In this document: one piece after another, positions 26,961-36,530 of the stretch
Layout: the number at the start of each line of letters is the position of its first letter
Position numbering within the stretch: the stretch's first letter is position 1
Assembly (NCBI GenBank): GCA_002869895.2
Contig: NEWP02000010.1
Coordinates: 180,035 to 244,034 of the forward strand
Origin: Nitrospira sp. CG24E
GTDB taxonomy: Bacteria > Nitrospirota > Nitrospiria > Nitrospirales > Nitrospiraceae
DNA length: 64,000 nt
Reading direction: 5' to 3'
Position numbers and translations under genes: made by a program
The notes under the pieces: generated by a model
Seen by the model: only the letters and a program-made list of their open reading frames with translations
The model's database searches: none
Told to the model about the DNA's origin: nothing

Positions 26961-28238
26961 GTGGCCCTCCCCTACGAAATCTTTGTCGGGTTGCGGTATC
27001 TACGCGCAAAGCGCCGGAATCGGACGATTTCATTGAACACGGTCGTCTCCATTGCCGGGATTACACTCGGCGTGGCGGCCCTCATTGGAACCGTCGGCAT
27101 CATGACCGGGTTCAAAGAGGACATCCAGGCCAAGATTCTTGGCACGACGGCCCATATCATCGTGCAGGATCGGATGAAGGAGAGCATGGGCGAGTACGAC
27201 CCCCTCGCCAAACAAGTCGCCACCGTGCCCGGAGTCCTGGCGGCCACTCCCTTTGTGCTCAAGCAGGTCTTACTCACAACCCCAACCGCTGTGCAGGGCA
27301 TTGTGATCCGCGGCATCGACCCGCAACGAGAAGGCCTGGTAACAGAGCTCGCCAAGAATCTGTCGACCGGACAGCTCGATGACCTCAGCCGTCCGGTCAA
27401 AGTCACACAACCCCCTGCAGACGACCCAACCGGCCCGGCGGTGGAGACAGAAAAACCCGGCATTATCCTAGGCAAGGAATTGGCCTTACGACTCGGTGTC
27501 TTCATCGGCGACACGGTCAACGTGGTCTCCCCTGTCGGTCCGATCAGCGCCATCGGCATGGTGCCCAAGATCAGGACCTTCGTGCTGGTCGCCCTGTTTT
27601 CATCCGGCATGTACGAATACGATTCGTCGTTGGCTTACATCGACCTCGCAGAAGCACAAAAGTTTTTCAACATGGGTCAGACCGTCACGGGCATCGAGAT
27701 CAAAGTCGCGGACGTCTTTCACGCAGCGGAAACAGCCCGCTCGGTGGAACAGTCGCTCGGCTTCGCCTATGGGGCGCGCGACTGGATGCAGATGAATCGC
27801 AATCTCTTCTCGGCGCTCAAGCTCGAAAAGACGATGATGTTTCTGTTACTCGTCTTAATCACGATCGTGGCCTCCTTCAATATCGTCAGCACCCTCACCA
27901 TGATCGTGACGGAAAAGCAAAAGGAAATTGCGATCCTCAAGGCCATGGGCGCGACGCGCAAAAGCATTAGACGTATCTTCATGCTGAATGGATTGATCAT
28001 CGGCCTGTCCGGGACGGGCATCGGCATTCCGCTCGGCTACGCGTTTCTCTGGCTGATCCAGACCTTCTGGACCTTCGACCCCTCGGTCTATTACATTTCT
28101 CGAATACCTGTCCATGTACAGGCCATGGATGTCATCCTCGTGGCTGGCTCCGCCATCGTGATTAGCTTTGCCGCCACGGTCTACCCCTCCTTCCAAGCAG
28201 CCAAGCTGGAACCGGTGGCGGCACTGCGTTACGAATGA
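26961..28238 (+). CDS. lolC: Lipoprotein-releasing ABC transporter permease (LolC/LolE family)
   Basis: Inner-membrane permease that, with LolD, extracts lipoproteins destined for the outer membrane. It has 425 residues starting with a GTG at 26961, two bases after lysS. The N-terminal block is GLRYLRAKRRNRTISLNTVV with the first helix just beyond. A large periplasmic domain follows, then three C-terminal helices with the FtsX/MacB-type TEKQKEIAILKAMGATRKSI. A single LolC/E homologue here suggests a homodimeric LolF-like arrangement. Confidence 0.9.
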   Translation: MALPYEIFVGLRYLRAKRRNRTISLNTVVSIAGITLGVAALIGTVGIMTGFKEDIQAKILGTTAHIIVQDRMKESMGEYDPLAKQVATVPGVLAATPFVLKQVLLTTPTAVQGIVIRGIDPQREGLVTELAKNLSTGQLDDLSRPVKVTQPPADDPTGPAVETEKPGIILGKELALRLGVFIGDTVNVVSPVGPISAIGMVPKIRTFVLVALFSSGMYEYDSSLAYIDLAEAQKFFNMGQTVTGIEIKVADVFHAAETARSVEQSLGFAYGARDWMQMNRNLFSALKLEKTMMFLLLVLITIVASFNIVSTLTMIVTEKQKEIAILKAMGATRKSIRRIFMLNGLIIGLSGTGIGIPLGYAFLWLIQTFWTFDPSVYYISRIPVHVQAMDVILVAGSAIVISFAATVYPSFQAAKLEPVAALRYE

Positions 28239-28314
28239 TCGTCACCCGTCAACCGTACGAGCCGATTCCACTATGCGAATGACCATTGACATTTGACGAT
28301 CACCCGAGAATTTC

Positions 28315-28977
28315 ATGATCACTGTCACCTCTTTGTACAAATCGTTCCCGATGGGCGGCCAAACCCTCACGGTGCTGAAAGGCGTCAACCTACAAATTCA
28401 GCGGGGGGAGTTGATTGCGATTGTCGGAGCTTCAGGCGCAGGGAAAAGCACACTGCTCCATATTATCGGGACGCTCGATCGTCCCACGACAGGGACCGTC
28501 CATTTCGATGGCCAGGACATGTTTCAGATGTCGGAAGGAGAACAGGCGGACTTTCGAAATCGGCGTATCGGATTTGTCTTCCAGTTCCATCACCTCCTGC
28601 CGGAATTCACAGCGCTCGAGAATGCCTGTATGCCGGCTCTGATCCAGCGACGGAGTCCGGTAGACATAGAACCGGAAGCGATCGCCCTCTTGCAGGAGGT
28701 CGGGTTGGGAGCGCGGCTTCATCACAAGCCAGGTGAGTTATCGGGCGGTGAGCAGCAGCGCGTGGCGGTCGCGCGAGCCCTCTTGCAGAAACCGGATCTC
28801 GTCTTGGCTGACGAACCGACAGGAAACTTAGACACCCATACGGGCGAGGCGCTCTTCGCCATGATGCGAGAACTGAACAAGGCGCGCGGGACGACCTTCG
28901 TCATCGTCACTCACAACGACAAACTGTCCGCCCAGGCAGATCGTATTATCCATATGCAGGATGGTCAGATTGTGTAA
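28315..28977 (+). CDS. lolD: Lipoprotein-releasing ABC transporter ATP-binding protein
   Basis: ATPase partner of the permease just upstream. Walker A is GASGAGKST, the signature is LSGGEQQRVAVARALL, and Walker B is LVLADEPTGNLDTHTG. The 220 residues match LolD/FtsE-sized ATPases. It lies 76 bases after the permease stop, on the same strand. Lnt, Lol and the outer-membrane genes nearby form a lipoprotein biogenesis neighbourhood. Confidence 0.94.
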   Translation: MITVTSLYKSFPMGGQTLTVLKGVNLQIQRGELIAIVGASGAGKSTLLHIIGTLDRPTTGTVHFDGQDMFQMSEGEQADFRNRRIGFVFQFHHLLPEFTALENACMPALIQRRSPVDIEPEAIALLQEVGLGARLHHKPGELSGGEQQRVAVARALLQKPDLVLADEPTGNLDTHTGEALFAMMRELNKARGTTFVIVTHNDKLSAQADRIIHMQDGQIV

Positions 28978-29124
28978 GACGATGCGCCGCCATCTTGTTG
29001 TCTATTTCACACGACAACCGACCCCTCATTTACATTCATGGGTTCTCGTCGTCTAACCTTGACGAGAGCCATTTCATCCAATAAACTCAGAAACATCTTT
29101 CAATTCGCACGGAGTGGTCCTGTT

Positions 29125-30249
29125 ATGTCTTATCACCGTTTAATCCTTGCCATTACGGTCGTAGCAGCCCTCATGATACCGGCGCAGGCGATGGCCCTTG
29201 AATTTGTCACTGTCGGACCGCGAGCCATGGGCATGGGCGGCGCCGGCGTGGCTGTTACGACGGATGCCTTGGCCACCTATTGGAACCCTGCCGGGCTCGC
29301 AATGACTCAAACTGTGGACGTCAGGATTCAAGGCAGCGGACAGGTGATCGATCGTCTTGGCATTGCCGATGCCATTCATGATCTCGAAAAGTTCGATCCC
29401 AATGACCCAAATGCTGCAACGAATGCTCAAACCATCGCCAATCGGATCAATAAGCCCGGTGCAACGGTATCGGTCAATGGGTCTGCCGGGCTCTATATCA
29501 AAGGTCACTTGGGGGAACATGCATTTGGAGTAAACGTCTCCGATGTCGTGACAGGCGGTGGATTCATCCCCAGAGGAAATCTTGTTCAACCCGTGGGTGC
29601 TACCATTACCGGCACGATGGCCCTGCAGGCGTTAGAGGCCAGACAGATCGCCTTCTCCTATGCCTATGCCTTTGCCGACAAGACATTTTCGTTCGGCGTG
29701 ACGGGGAAAATTCTCCAGGGAGCCGCCTACAGTGGGAGCACGACCCTCACCCAAGGAACCGAAGTTTCGATTACTGACAACTTTGGGAAACCGACGATCT
29801 CGACCGCCTTTGGTATCGACGTTGGAGCCATCTACCGCCCCTCCTCCTGGCTGCGCTTTGGCGCTGTGGCGAAAGACCTCAACCAACCGACCTTCGATGC
29901 GGTCGGAGGAGGAGAACTGAAATTGAGCCCTCAGGTCAGAGCCGGAGTCGCGGTCAACCCCTATTCTTCGCTGACCTTGACGGCAGATGTGGATGCAACT
30001 TCCAACAAGACCTTTGTTCCAGGCGTCAAAAGCCAGATCTTGAGTCTCGGAGCCGAGCAGACCATCTTTTCTGAATTCCTCTCGTTCCGCGTCGGCGGCT
30101 TCAAGAATATGAAGGATGCCGGGACCCCCTTCACCCCAACCGCAGGGTTGGGCCTACGGATTTTTGCTTTCCGCGCCGACGTCGGCGGCGGATACGATTT
30201 CCGGGAACAGGGTGCACTGGTATCCGGCTCTCTCTCTTTGACATTCTAA
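29125..30249 (+). CDS. Outer-membrane beta-barrel protein (TraF_2/FadL-like)
   Basis: A 374-residue exported protein. The signal peptide ends near AQAMA. The mature N-terminus, EFVTVGPRAMGMGGAGVAVT then ATYWNPAGLA, is the signature of the family grouped as FadL/TodX-like or TraF_2 barrels. The C-terminus ends in SLSLTF, the aromatic-ending beta-strand expected of outer-membrane proteins. I prefer the start at 29125; the frame to 29038 adds only non-family text. The cargo, if any, is unknown. Confidence 0.8.
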   Translation: MSYHRLILAITVVAALMIPAQAMALEFVTVGPRAMGMGGAGVAVTTDALATYWNPAGLAMTQTVDVRIQGSGQVIDRLGIADAIHDLEKFDPNDPNAATNAQTIANRINKPGATVSVNGSAGLYIKGHLGEHAFGVNVSDVVTGGGFIPRGNLVQPVGATITGTMALQALEARQIAFSYAYAFADKTFSFGVTGKILQGAAYSGSTTLTQGTEVSITDNFGKPTISTAFGIDVGAIYRPSSWLRFGAVAKDLNQPTFDAVGGGELKLSPQVRAGVAVNPYSSLTLTADVDATSNKTFVPGVKSQILSLGAEQTIFSEFLSFRVGGFKNMKDAGTPFTPTAGLGLRIFAFRADVGGGYDFREQGALVSGSLSLTF

Positions 30250-30264
30250 TGGTATACTAAACCG

Positions 30265-30873
30265 ATGTTCATGCTCCATCACATCAGACATGCAATCGCC
30301 ATCTGTCTTCTTCCTCTCCTAGTCGCCGGTTGCGGCGGGTTGCAGGAAGTGTGGGAAGGGCCAGGGGCTAAGGTATTCCGGCCCCAAGCGATCGCTGTCC
30401 TCCCACCCATGGCGAGCCAATACGATAGCGCGCGCGAAGATATCCAAGAGGTCTTGTCAGGAGCTCTGAACAAGTCAACCGCAATCGAACGAGTGGTATC
30501 TCCGGAAAATGTGACGGATATCTTCCAGGGTTCGAAAGAAGCGTTCGATGCGCTGGTATTTTACTTCTCCCGTCTGGAAATGACAGGCCAGTCCGACAAG
30601 GACTCCGCTGTGAAGCTGGGCAAGGCGCTGAATGTGGACTCGTTCTTGGTCGTGCGGGTGAACTCGTGGGAATACATGCGCAAGGAAGGCGATAATGTCG
30701 GTCGTGTGGGCCTAAGCCTTCGCCTGATCGATGCCACCACCGGCACCACCGTCTGGAAGGCGCGCCATGAACGGTCCAGCAGCTATATGTTCTACCGGCC
30801 CTATTTAAAGGATGTCGCGAAAGATCTGGCCGCTGAAATGATCGCGGCCATGCCTCCCCAAGCCAAACCATAG
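30265..30873 (+). CDS. Lipoprotein of unknown function
   Basis: 202 residues with a lipobox (LLPLLVAGCGGLQEV). The mature domain, AIAVLPPMASQYDSAREDIQE and later AVKLGKALNVDSFLVVRVNSW, resembles the CsgG or GNA1162-like fold of outer-membrane-associated lipoproteins. It starts 15 bases after the barrel gene but without a clear ribosome site, so translational coupling is possible. The T/G-rich palindromic repeat just beyond may serve as transcript end. Confidence 0.75.
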   Translation: MFMLHHIRHAIAICLLPLLVAGCGGLQEVWEGPGAKVFRPQAIAVLPPMASQYDSAREDIQEVLSGALNKSTAIERVVSPENVTDIFQGSKEAFDALVFYFSRLEMTGQSDKDSAVKLGKALNVDSFLVVRVNSWEYMRKEGDNVGRVGLSLRLIDATTGTTVWKARHERSSSYMFYRPYLKDVAKDLAAEMIAAMPPQAKP

Positions 30874-30884
30874 TCCCCGCCTAG

Positions 30885-31001
30885 TCTTGTTATTTGGTTC
30901 ATCTGGTTTGTTTGGTCTATTTGGCTTGTCTGGTTTTTGGGTTGGACGAAACTAACCAAATCAACAAAACAAACAAGATCAACCAGAGAAACCAGATAGA
31001 C
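30885..31001. repeat. T/G-rich palindromic repeat, copy 1
   Basis: The left arm is built of TGGTT-like pentamers (TTTGGTTCATCTGGTTTGTT) and the right arm is the approximate complement, rich in CCAAA, AACAAA and CCAGA. The arms form a long imperfect hairpin lying between the convergent 30265 gene and trpA. Confidence 0.75.
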
Positions 31002-31029
31002 CGCACACGCAGAGTTTTTCCGCAGCCTG

Positions 31030-31848
31030 TTACCGTAGCTTTGGCTGAGCCGCCCGCATGGCGGTTTTCAATGAGCGGACAAACTCTCCTACCTGTTTCA
31101 CCATCTCTGGCTTCTGTTGGTGTGCGGCGATCTGTTTGACGATCGCGCTGCCGACAATCACCCCATCGGCAATGGCTGCAACATTGGCCGCATCCTCCGG
31201 CGTCGCAACCCCGAAACCGACCGCCACTGGAACACGAGTAATCTTTTTGATCTTCTCAACGTTCTTCCCTACATCGGCCACGTTGCGCAGTTTTGCTCCA
31301 GTGATCCCGGTGAGGGACACATAATAGACGAAGCCCTGTGACTGGCGCGCCACAAATGTCCGTCGTTCCGCCGTACTGGTAGGGGCAAGAAGAAAAATCA
31401 GTTGAAGCCCAGCCGCCTCGGCAGGCCCTCTGAACAGGCCTGCTTCATCCAAAGGCATGTCAGGTACGATCAGCCCGTCTACACCAGCCTGAACCGCCTC
31501 TTGGCAAAACCGTTGGGGACCAAACGCATAGACATTGTTGTAATAGGCCATTAAGACCAGTGGAACTTGGGTCGTGGACCTGAGACGTGTGATCATGGGG
31601 AAGATCGTTCGCAGCGATGTCCCATTACGCAAAGCCCGTTCTGCCGCCTGTTGGATCACCGGACCATCGGCGATGGGATCGGAAAACGGGACACCCAGCT
31701 CAATGATATCGACCCCTGCCCGTTCTAACTCCACCACAAGCTCTTCGGTCTCTTTCAGCGAAGGGTCACCTGCCATCACGTAGGCAATGAGGGCCTTCTC
31801 ACCGGCCTGCCTAAGCCGTGCAAAGGTGCGATCAATCCTGAAAGTCAC
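31030..31848 (-). CDS. trpA: Tryptophan synthase alpha chain
   Basis: Splits indole-3-glycerol phosphate into indole, passed to TrpB. The alpha signature [22 protein letters not shown] is intact, including the catalytic Glu and Asp. PLDEAGLF and [13 protein letters not shown] follow. It has 272 residues. Its start overlaps the trpB stop by 4 bases. It is the last gene of the local trp set. Confidence 0.96.
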   Translation of the reverse strand: MTFRIDRTFARLRQAGEKALIAYVMAGDPSLKETEELVVELERAGVDIIELGVPFSDPIADGPVIQQAAERALRNGTSLRTIFPMITRLRSTTQVPLVLMAYYNNVYAFGPQRFCQEAVQAGVDGLIVPDMPLDEAGLFRGPAEAAGLQLIFLLAPTSTAERRTFVARQSQGFVYYVSLTGITGAKLRNVADVGKNVEKIKKITRVPVAVGFGVATPEDAANVAAIADGVIVGSAIVKQIAAHQQKPEMVKQVGEFVRSLKTAMRAAQPKLR

Positions 31849-33041
31849 AGCGCAATCCCTCGCATCTTTGCAATCTGCTGAACGTCTTTATCTCCACGAC
31901 CGGACAGATTCACGACCAGAATCTGGCTCTTCTTCATCTTGGCCGCCACTTTTATCGTATGGGCAATGGCATGAGCGCTTTCGAGGGCCGGCATGATCCC
32001 CTCTTCTCTGGCCAATAGGTCGAAGGCGGTCATGGCTTCGTCATCAGTCACCGAGGTATATTCGGCCCGGCCTTGGTCCCTCAAATAGCTGTGCTCGGGT
32101 CCGACCGCCGCGTAATCCAATCCGGCTGAAATCGAATGTGTCAGATTTACTTGCCCATCGTCATCTTGGAGCAAGTAGGTCATGGTACCTTGCAACACAC
32201 CTGGCTTACCTCCAGAAAAACGCGCAGCGTGTTTTCCGCTTGCGACCCCCAGGCCGCCGGCTTCAACGCCGATCATCTTCACCTTCTTGTCTTTGATAAA
32301 CGCGTGAAAAAGTCCTATGGCATTGCTGCCACCGCCGACACAGGCAATAAGGCAATCCGGCAACCGGCCTTCTGCCGCCAGGATCTGTCGCCGCGCTTCA
32401 CGCCCGATGATGGATTGGAAATCCCGGATCATCATGGGATAGGGATGGGCTCCAAGCACCGAACCGAGGATGTAGTGGGTCGTGCGGATGTTCGTCGTCC
32501 AATCCCTCATCGCTTCGCTGATGGCATCCTTGAGAGTTCGGCTTCCGGCATCGACTCCTGTTACAGTCGAGCCGAGCAATCTCATACGAAACACGTTCAG
32601 CGCTTGGCGCTGCATGTCTTCGGTCCCCATATAAATTTCACATTGAAGCCCGAACATCGCCGCAACCGTCGCCGTCGCCACCCCATGTTGTCCGGCACCG
32701 GTTTCAGCGATAATACGGGGCTTCTTCATCCGCTGAGCCAGCAGCCCTTGCCCGATCGCGTTATTGATTTTATGAGCCCCGGTATGACAGAGGTCTTCGC
32801 GTTTCAAATAGATCTTCGCCCCACCCAAACGCTTTGTGAGTCGTTGTGCAAAGTAGAGAGAGGTGGGCCGTCCAACATAGTGTTTCAAGTAATAGGCGAG
32901 CTCCGACTGGAAGGCCCGGTCTTTTTTCACCAGGGCATATTCCTGCTCCAATTCAAGCAGGGCCGGCATCAGGGTTTCAGGGACATAGCGTCCGCCATAG
33001 GCTCCGAAACGACCTTGTTTGTTGGGAACCGAACTCATCAC
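31845..33041 (-). CDS. trpB: Tryptophan synthase beta chain
   Basis: Uses pyridoxal phosphate to condense indole and serine to tryptophan. The PLP lysine lies in [16 protein letters not shown], and the phosphate-binding GGGSNAIG is present. At 398 residues it is a normal TrpB1. trpA overlaps its end. Upstream, a 138-base gap holds palindromic repeat copy 2. Confidence 0.97.
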   Translation of the reverse strand: MMSSVPNKQGRFGAYGGRYVPETLMPALLELEQEYALVKKDRAFQSELAYYLKHYVGRPTSLYFAQRLTKRLGGAKIYLKREDLCHTGAHKINNAIGQGLLAQRMKKPRIIAETGAGQHGVATATVAAMFGLQCEIYMGTEDMQRQALNVFRMRLLGSTVTGVDAGSRTLKDAISEAMRDWTTNIRTTHYILGSVLGAHPYPMMIRDFQSIIGREARRQILAAEGRLPDCLIACVGGGSNAIGLFHAFIKDKKVKMIGVEAGGLGVASGKHAARFSGGKPGVLQGTMTYLLQDDDGQVNLTHSISAGLDYAAVGPEHSYLRDQGRAEYTSVTDDEAMTAFDLLAREEGIMPALESAHAIAHTIKVAAKMKKSQILVVNLSGRGDKDVQQIAKMRGIAL

Positions 33042-33060
33042 GCCCTCATGCTCCCTCGAT

Positions 33061-33155
33061 CAGGTTTCTTTGGTTAGGAGGTTTTTTTTGGTTTCTCTCG
33101 TTCTTCGAACCAAATCAACGAAACAAACAAAACAAACCATATGAACAAGACAGAG
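33061..33155. repeat. T/G-rich palindromic repeat, copy 2
   Basis: Same family as the 30885 element. TTTCTTTGGTTAGG-type left arm and CAAATCAACGAAACAAAC right arm. It lies between trpF and trpB inside the trp set. Confidence 0.65.
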
Positions 33156-33179
33156 CGGAGCGCTGCAGTATAAACGGGC

Positions 33180-33821
33180 TCATGTCGGTGAGACAACCCT
33201 TGCAGCTCGAATGAATGCCCGCACTTTCTCGTGGTCTTTCTTGCCCGGTGACCGCTCGACGCCGCTGCTCACATCCACTCCATAGGGCTGTACCGCCTGA
33301 ATCGCCTTCGCAACATTGTCGGGGGTAAGTCCGCCGGCCAGGAGAATATTCGCAGCCTTGGCGACTTCTGCGGCAAGCTGCCAATCGATCACCTGTCCAG
33401 TGCCTCCATAGGCCTGGTCTGAAAACGCGTCCAGTACGAACCCCCGAACGCTGGCCCTTCCACGAAACTCTGCCAAAGCGAGAAACGTGCTCCGGTCTTT
33501 CACACGAAGCGCCTTCAGGACCATGCGACCAAGCTCTTTGCAGTAAATCGCCGATTCGTTTCCGTGCAACTGCGCAACGGTGAGCCCACAATCGTCCATT
33601 ATATTTCGAACGACCTGCTGGTCTTCGTCGACGAATACGCCGACCGGTATCACCAAGGGAGGCAGGCTCATCACGATCTGGCGGGCCATCGAAGGCTCGA
33701 TAAACCGCGGACTTTTCCGATAGAACACGAACCCTAAGGCATCGGCCCCAGCGGCAACTGCCACAGCGGCATCCTCAGCATTGGTGATACCACAAATTTT
33801 AACTTTGGGTATATAGGTCAT
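33180..33821 (-). CDS. trpF: Phosphoribosylanthranilate isomerase
   Basis: Isomerises phosphoribosylanthranilate, third step of tryptophan synthesis. A TIM-barrel of 213 residues with KICGITNAEDA (catalytic Cys) and LAGGLTPDNVAKAI near the phosphate-binding end, with VDVSSGVERSPGKKDHEKV at the C-terminus. It sits between repeat copies 2 and 3. Confidence 0.95.
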   Translation of the reverse strand: MTYIPKVKICGITNAEDAAVAVAAGADALGFVFYRKSPRFIEPSMARQIVMSLPPLVIPVGVFVDEDQQVVRNIMDDCGLTVAQLHGNESAIYCKELGRMVLKALRVKDRSTFLALAEFRGRASVRGFVLDAFSDQAYGGTGQVIDWQLAAEVAKAANILLAGGLTPDNVAKAIQAVQPYGVDVSSGVERSPGKKDHEKVRAFIRAARVVSPT

Positions 33822-33849
33822 CTTAACTGGTCCGCACGTCTAGAAAAGT

Positions 33850-33975
33850 CAGGTCTGTCTGGTTCGTCTGGTTGATCTGGTTTGTTTTGTTTATTTTGTT
33901 GGTTTGGTTCATCTGGTTAGTTTCGTTTAACCGAAAAACCAAACAAACTAAATAGACCAGACAAACCAAACAACG
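33850..33975. repeat. T/G-rich palindromic repeat, copy 3
   Basis: Largest copy seen. Left arm GGTCTGTCTGGTTCGTCTGG and on to TTTCGTTTAACC, right arm AACCAAACAAACTAAATAGA and CCAGACAAACC. It is in the trpC-trpF gap of the trp set. Confidence 0.75.
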
Positions 33976-34010
33976 GTCTTTTTATGCTGACAGACTTTTT
34001 CAGGGCCCTG

Positions 34011-34832
34011 CTATACATGTGACGGAGCGGGAACTCCTCGTAACTCCCGAATCTTGCCACCGACATCGTCGGCTCGGATAAGGGATTCTCCAATGAGCAT
34101 GGCATGGATACCGGCTTCGATCAACCGCACCACATCGGCGCGTTGATGAATACCGCTTTCACTGACGATCAGCTTATCGGCAGGAATCCGTTTGGCCAAT
34201 CGCAGCGTGACTCCAAGGTCCGTCGTGAAGGTCTTGAGATCTCGATTATTGATGCCGATCAACCTCGCGTCCGGCAAGCGCTCCAATACGATGTCGAGTT
34301 CGCGTTCGTGATGCGTTTCGATGAGCACGTCCAGGGTTAAATCGCGGGCGAGCGCGTAGAAGTCGATCAATTGCTGCCGTTCAAGCGCCGCGACAATCAA
34401 GAGAACGGCATCGGCCCCATGAGCGCGCGCCTCGTAAAACTGGATCTCCTCGACCATGAACTCTTTATTCAATGTCGGCATGGGCACCGATTGCTTGATC
34501 TCGCGGAGGTACTCGAGGCTCCCCTGGAAGAAATCCTTGTCGGTCAATACGGAGAGAGCCGAGGCGCCGTGGGTATGATAGGCCTTGGCTATTCCAAGAT
34601 AGTCAAACCGCTCGGAAAATTCAGGCCGGAGGAGGCCAAGACTGGGTGAGGCCTTTTTGACTTCGGCGATCAGAGCAGGACTGCCGGCCGTTCTTGTCGC
34701 TTCGAGGGTCACGGCAAAGCCGAGTGGTCCTGGGGCATCCTGAATCTTTGCCTTCAGCTCCGACAGATAGCCACGGCTTTGCTTATGCCGGAGTTCTGCT
34801 TTCTTATGTTCCAGGATACGAGAGAGAATCAC
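34011..34832 (-). CDS. trpC: Indole-3-glycerol phosphate synthase
   Basis: Closes the indole ring from carboxyphenylaminodeoxyribulose phosphate. It has 273 residues. Conserved blocks include IAEVKKASPSLGLL, VLTDKDFFQGSLEYL and LIGINNRDLKTF, with the terminal SESGIHQRADVVRL and GESLIRADD. It starts 6 bases after trpD. A 189-base gap to trpF is filled by the large repeat. Confidence 0.95.
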   Translation of the reverse strand: MILSRILEHKKAELRHKQSRGYLSELKAKIQDAPGPLGFAVTLEATRTAGSPALIAEVKKASPSLGLLRPEFSERFDYLGIAKAYHTHGASALSVLTDKDFFQGSLEYLREIKQSVPMPTLNKEFMVEEIQFYEARAHGADAVLLIVAALERQQLIDFYALARDLTLDVLIETHHERELDIVLERLPDARLIGINNRDLKTFTTDLGVTLRLAKRIPADKLIVSESGIHQRADVVRLIEAGIHAMLIGESLIRADDVGGKIRELRGVPAPSHV

Positions 34833-34838
34833 GAGGCA

Positions 34839-35852
34839 TCATCCTTTGTTCGTGAATGCGATGAGGCGAGCGAGTTTCTCCGCTGCGGCGCCAGAGTCGA
34901 GGGTCTGGGCTGCCAAGAGAAATCCATCGTGCAGACTGGCCGCCTTGCGGCCCGCCACAAGGGCCGGAGCGGCATTCAAACATACGATATCCCGTTTCGG
35001 CCCCTTTCGCCCTTGGAGAATATCACGAGTGATCAGCGCATTCTCTTGCGGCGTTCCTCCGGCCAGCTGTTTGGCTGGGACCAGCCCCAGCCCGAACTCC
35101 GACGGGTCCAAGAGATAGTTCGAAAGAACGCCCCCTTTAGCTTCTGAAATCTGCGTTGTCGACGACAGGGTAATCTCATCGAGTCCGTCCAACCCATGCA
35201 CAACAAAACAATGTTGCGAACCCAGATGCATGAGCACATTCCCTAGCAGAGAGGTCAAGCGACGTTCGAAGACGCCCAGCACTTGTATCGTGGCTCCTGC
35301 AGGATTGGTCAGGGGGCCCAGGAGATTCAGCATCGTCCGGATACCGATCTCCTGCCTTGGACCGGCACAGTGTTTCATGGCGCCATGATAGAGCGGCGCA
35401 AAGAGAAAGCCGATCCCGACCTCATTGATACAATCGGCTACCCGTTCAGTCGGCAGATCGATCTTGACCCCAAGAGCCGAGAGGACGTCAGCACTCCCAG
35501 ACTTGGACGACACAGAGCGGTTGCCGTGCTTGGCCACGGTCATACCAGCGCCTGCGACGACAAGCGCCGCTGTCGTGGAAATATTGAAAGTATGGGCCCC
35601 GTCCCCACCTGTGCCACAGGTGTCCACAACCAAGGGATCTGCGATGGCAATGCGGAGGGCCTTGGCCCTCATGGCTCGCACGGAACCGGTGATTTCCTCG
35701 ACCGTTTCTCCCTTGAAACGAAGCCCCATCAAGTACGCGGCGATTTGAGCCTGAGTCGCTGCGCCGTCCATGATCTCCAACATCACCGATTCGGCTTCCT
35801 GCTCGGTGAGGGAAGAACGGTCGGCAAGTTTGGCAATCGCGTCTTTGATCAT
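34839..35852 (-). CDS. trpD: Anthranilate phosphoribosyltransferase
   Basis: Transfers phosphoribose to anthranilate. The PRPP-binding DTCGTGGDGAHTFNISTTAA and KHGNRSVSSKSGSADVLSAL are textbook, as is the metal-binding DEITLSS. It has 337 residues. trpG lies 24 bases upstream and trpC 6 bases downstream, all in one direction. Confidence 0.96.
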   Translation of the reverse strand: MIKDAIAKLADRSSLTEQEAESVMLEIMDGAATQAQIAAYLMGLRFKGETVEEITGSVRAMRAKALRIAIADPLVVDTCGTGGDGAHTFNISTTAALVVAGAGMTVAKHGNRSVSSKSGSADVLSALGVKIDLPTERVADCINEVGIGFLFAPLYHGAMKHCAGPRQEIGIRTMLNLLGPLTNPAGATIQVLGVFERRLTSLLGNVLMHLGSQHCFVVHGLDGLDEITLSSTTQISEAKGGVLSNYLLDPSEFGLGLVPAKQLAGGTPQENALITRDILQGRKGPKRDIVCLNAAPALVAGRKAASLHDGFLLAAQTLDSGAAAEKLARLIAFTNKG

Positions 35853-35876
35853 GGATCGGGAACCCGGTGGGCTGAT

Positions 35877-36440
35877 TTACAGCTTAAGGAAGTTTCGGAG
35901 GAGGTCTTTCCCCACCAAGGTAAGAATCGATTCCGGATGAAACTGCACTCCTTCGACGCCCAACGCTCGATGACGCAATCCCATGATTTCCCCCTCTGCC
36001 GTTTCGGCGGAAATCTCAAAACAGGAAGGCAGCGTCTCTCGCTTCACGATCAGAGAATGGTAGCGTGTCGCGTCGAAGGGATCGGGCAACCGCTGAAAGA
36101 TCGTTTTCCCGTCGTGGCGAATCTTCGAAGTTTTGCCATGCATCAACCGCCCGGCCCGAACGACTTCTCCGCCAAACGCCATAGCCAGAGATTGATGGCC
36201 TAGACAGACTCCTAAAAGAGGGAGACGCCCGCCAAAATGCCGGATGGTCTCGACCGATACACCGGCTTCCACCGGTGTGCAGGGTCCCGGAGAAATGACG
36301 ATACGGCTGGGGTGCAGCGACTCGATCTGGTCGATGGTAATTTTATCATTGCGGAATACTTGGATATCTTCACCAAGCTCCCCGAAGTATTGGACGAGGT
36401 TATAGGTGAAGGAATCATAGTTATCGATCATCAATAACAT
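35877..36440 (-). CDS. trpG: Anthranilate synthase glutamine amidotransferase subunit
   Basis: Supplies ammonia from glutamine to TrpE. The class I amidotransferase nucleophile is Cys in [15 protein letters not shown], with VQFHPESI giving the His and Glu. The start is taken at 36440 ([19 protein letters not shown], 187 residues). The frame runs on upstream through a palindromic repeat to 36512, which would add 24 residues of repeat-derived sequence and is not credible. Confidence 0.93.
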   Translation of the reverse strand: MLLMIDNYDSFTYNLVQYFGELGEDIQVFRNDKITIDQIESLHPSRIVISPGPCTPVEAGVSVETIRHFGGRLPLLGVCLGHQSLAMAFGGEVVRAGRLMHGKTSKIRHDGKTIFQRLPDPFDATRYHSLIVKRETLPSCFEISAETAEGEIMGLRHRALGVEGVQFHPESILTLVGKDLLRNFLKL

Positions 36441-36450
36441 GGCAGTTACC

Positions 36451-36530
36451 CGTAGTTCGTCGTTCGTGAAGCGTATCTCGTCGCAGAGTCTTGCTTGCGC
36501 TTCACGCTTCACCCTTCACGAAGCACGATT
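36451..36530. repeat. CACGAA-type palindromic repeat between trpE and trpG
   Basis: GTTCGTCGTTCGTGAAGCG on the left and CTTCACCCTTCACGAAGCACG on the right form an imperfect hairpin. The sequence resembles the element at 59458 and fills the trpE-trpG gap. Confidence 0.7.

Noticed and set aside
26035..27033. A 332-residue minus-strand frame opposite lysS
   Set aside because: Shadow of lysS, which carries class II motifs 1-3.
32136..33077. A 313-residue plus-strand frame opposite trpB
   Set aside because: Antisense to trpB, which has all catalytic motifs; no start signal or family match.
30885..33975. The T/G-rich repeats as a CRISPR array
   Set aside because: Copies are separated by genes, are palindromic, vary in length, and have no regular spacers; no cas genes occur.
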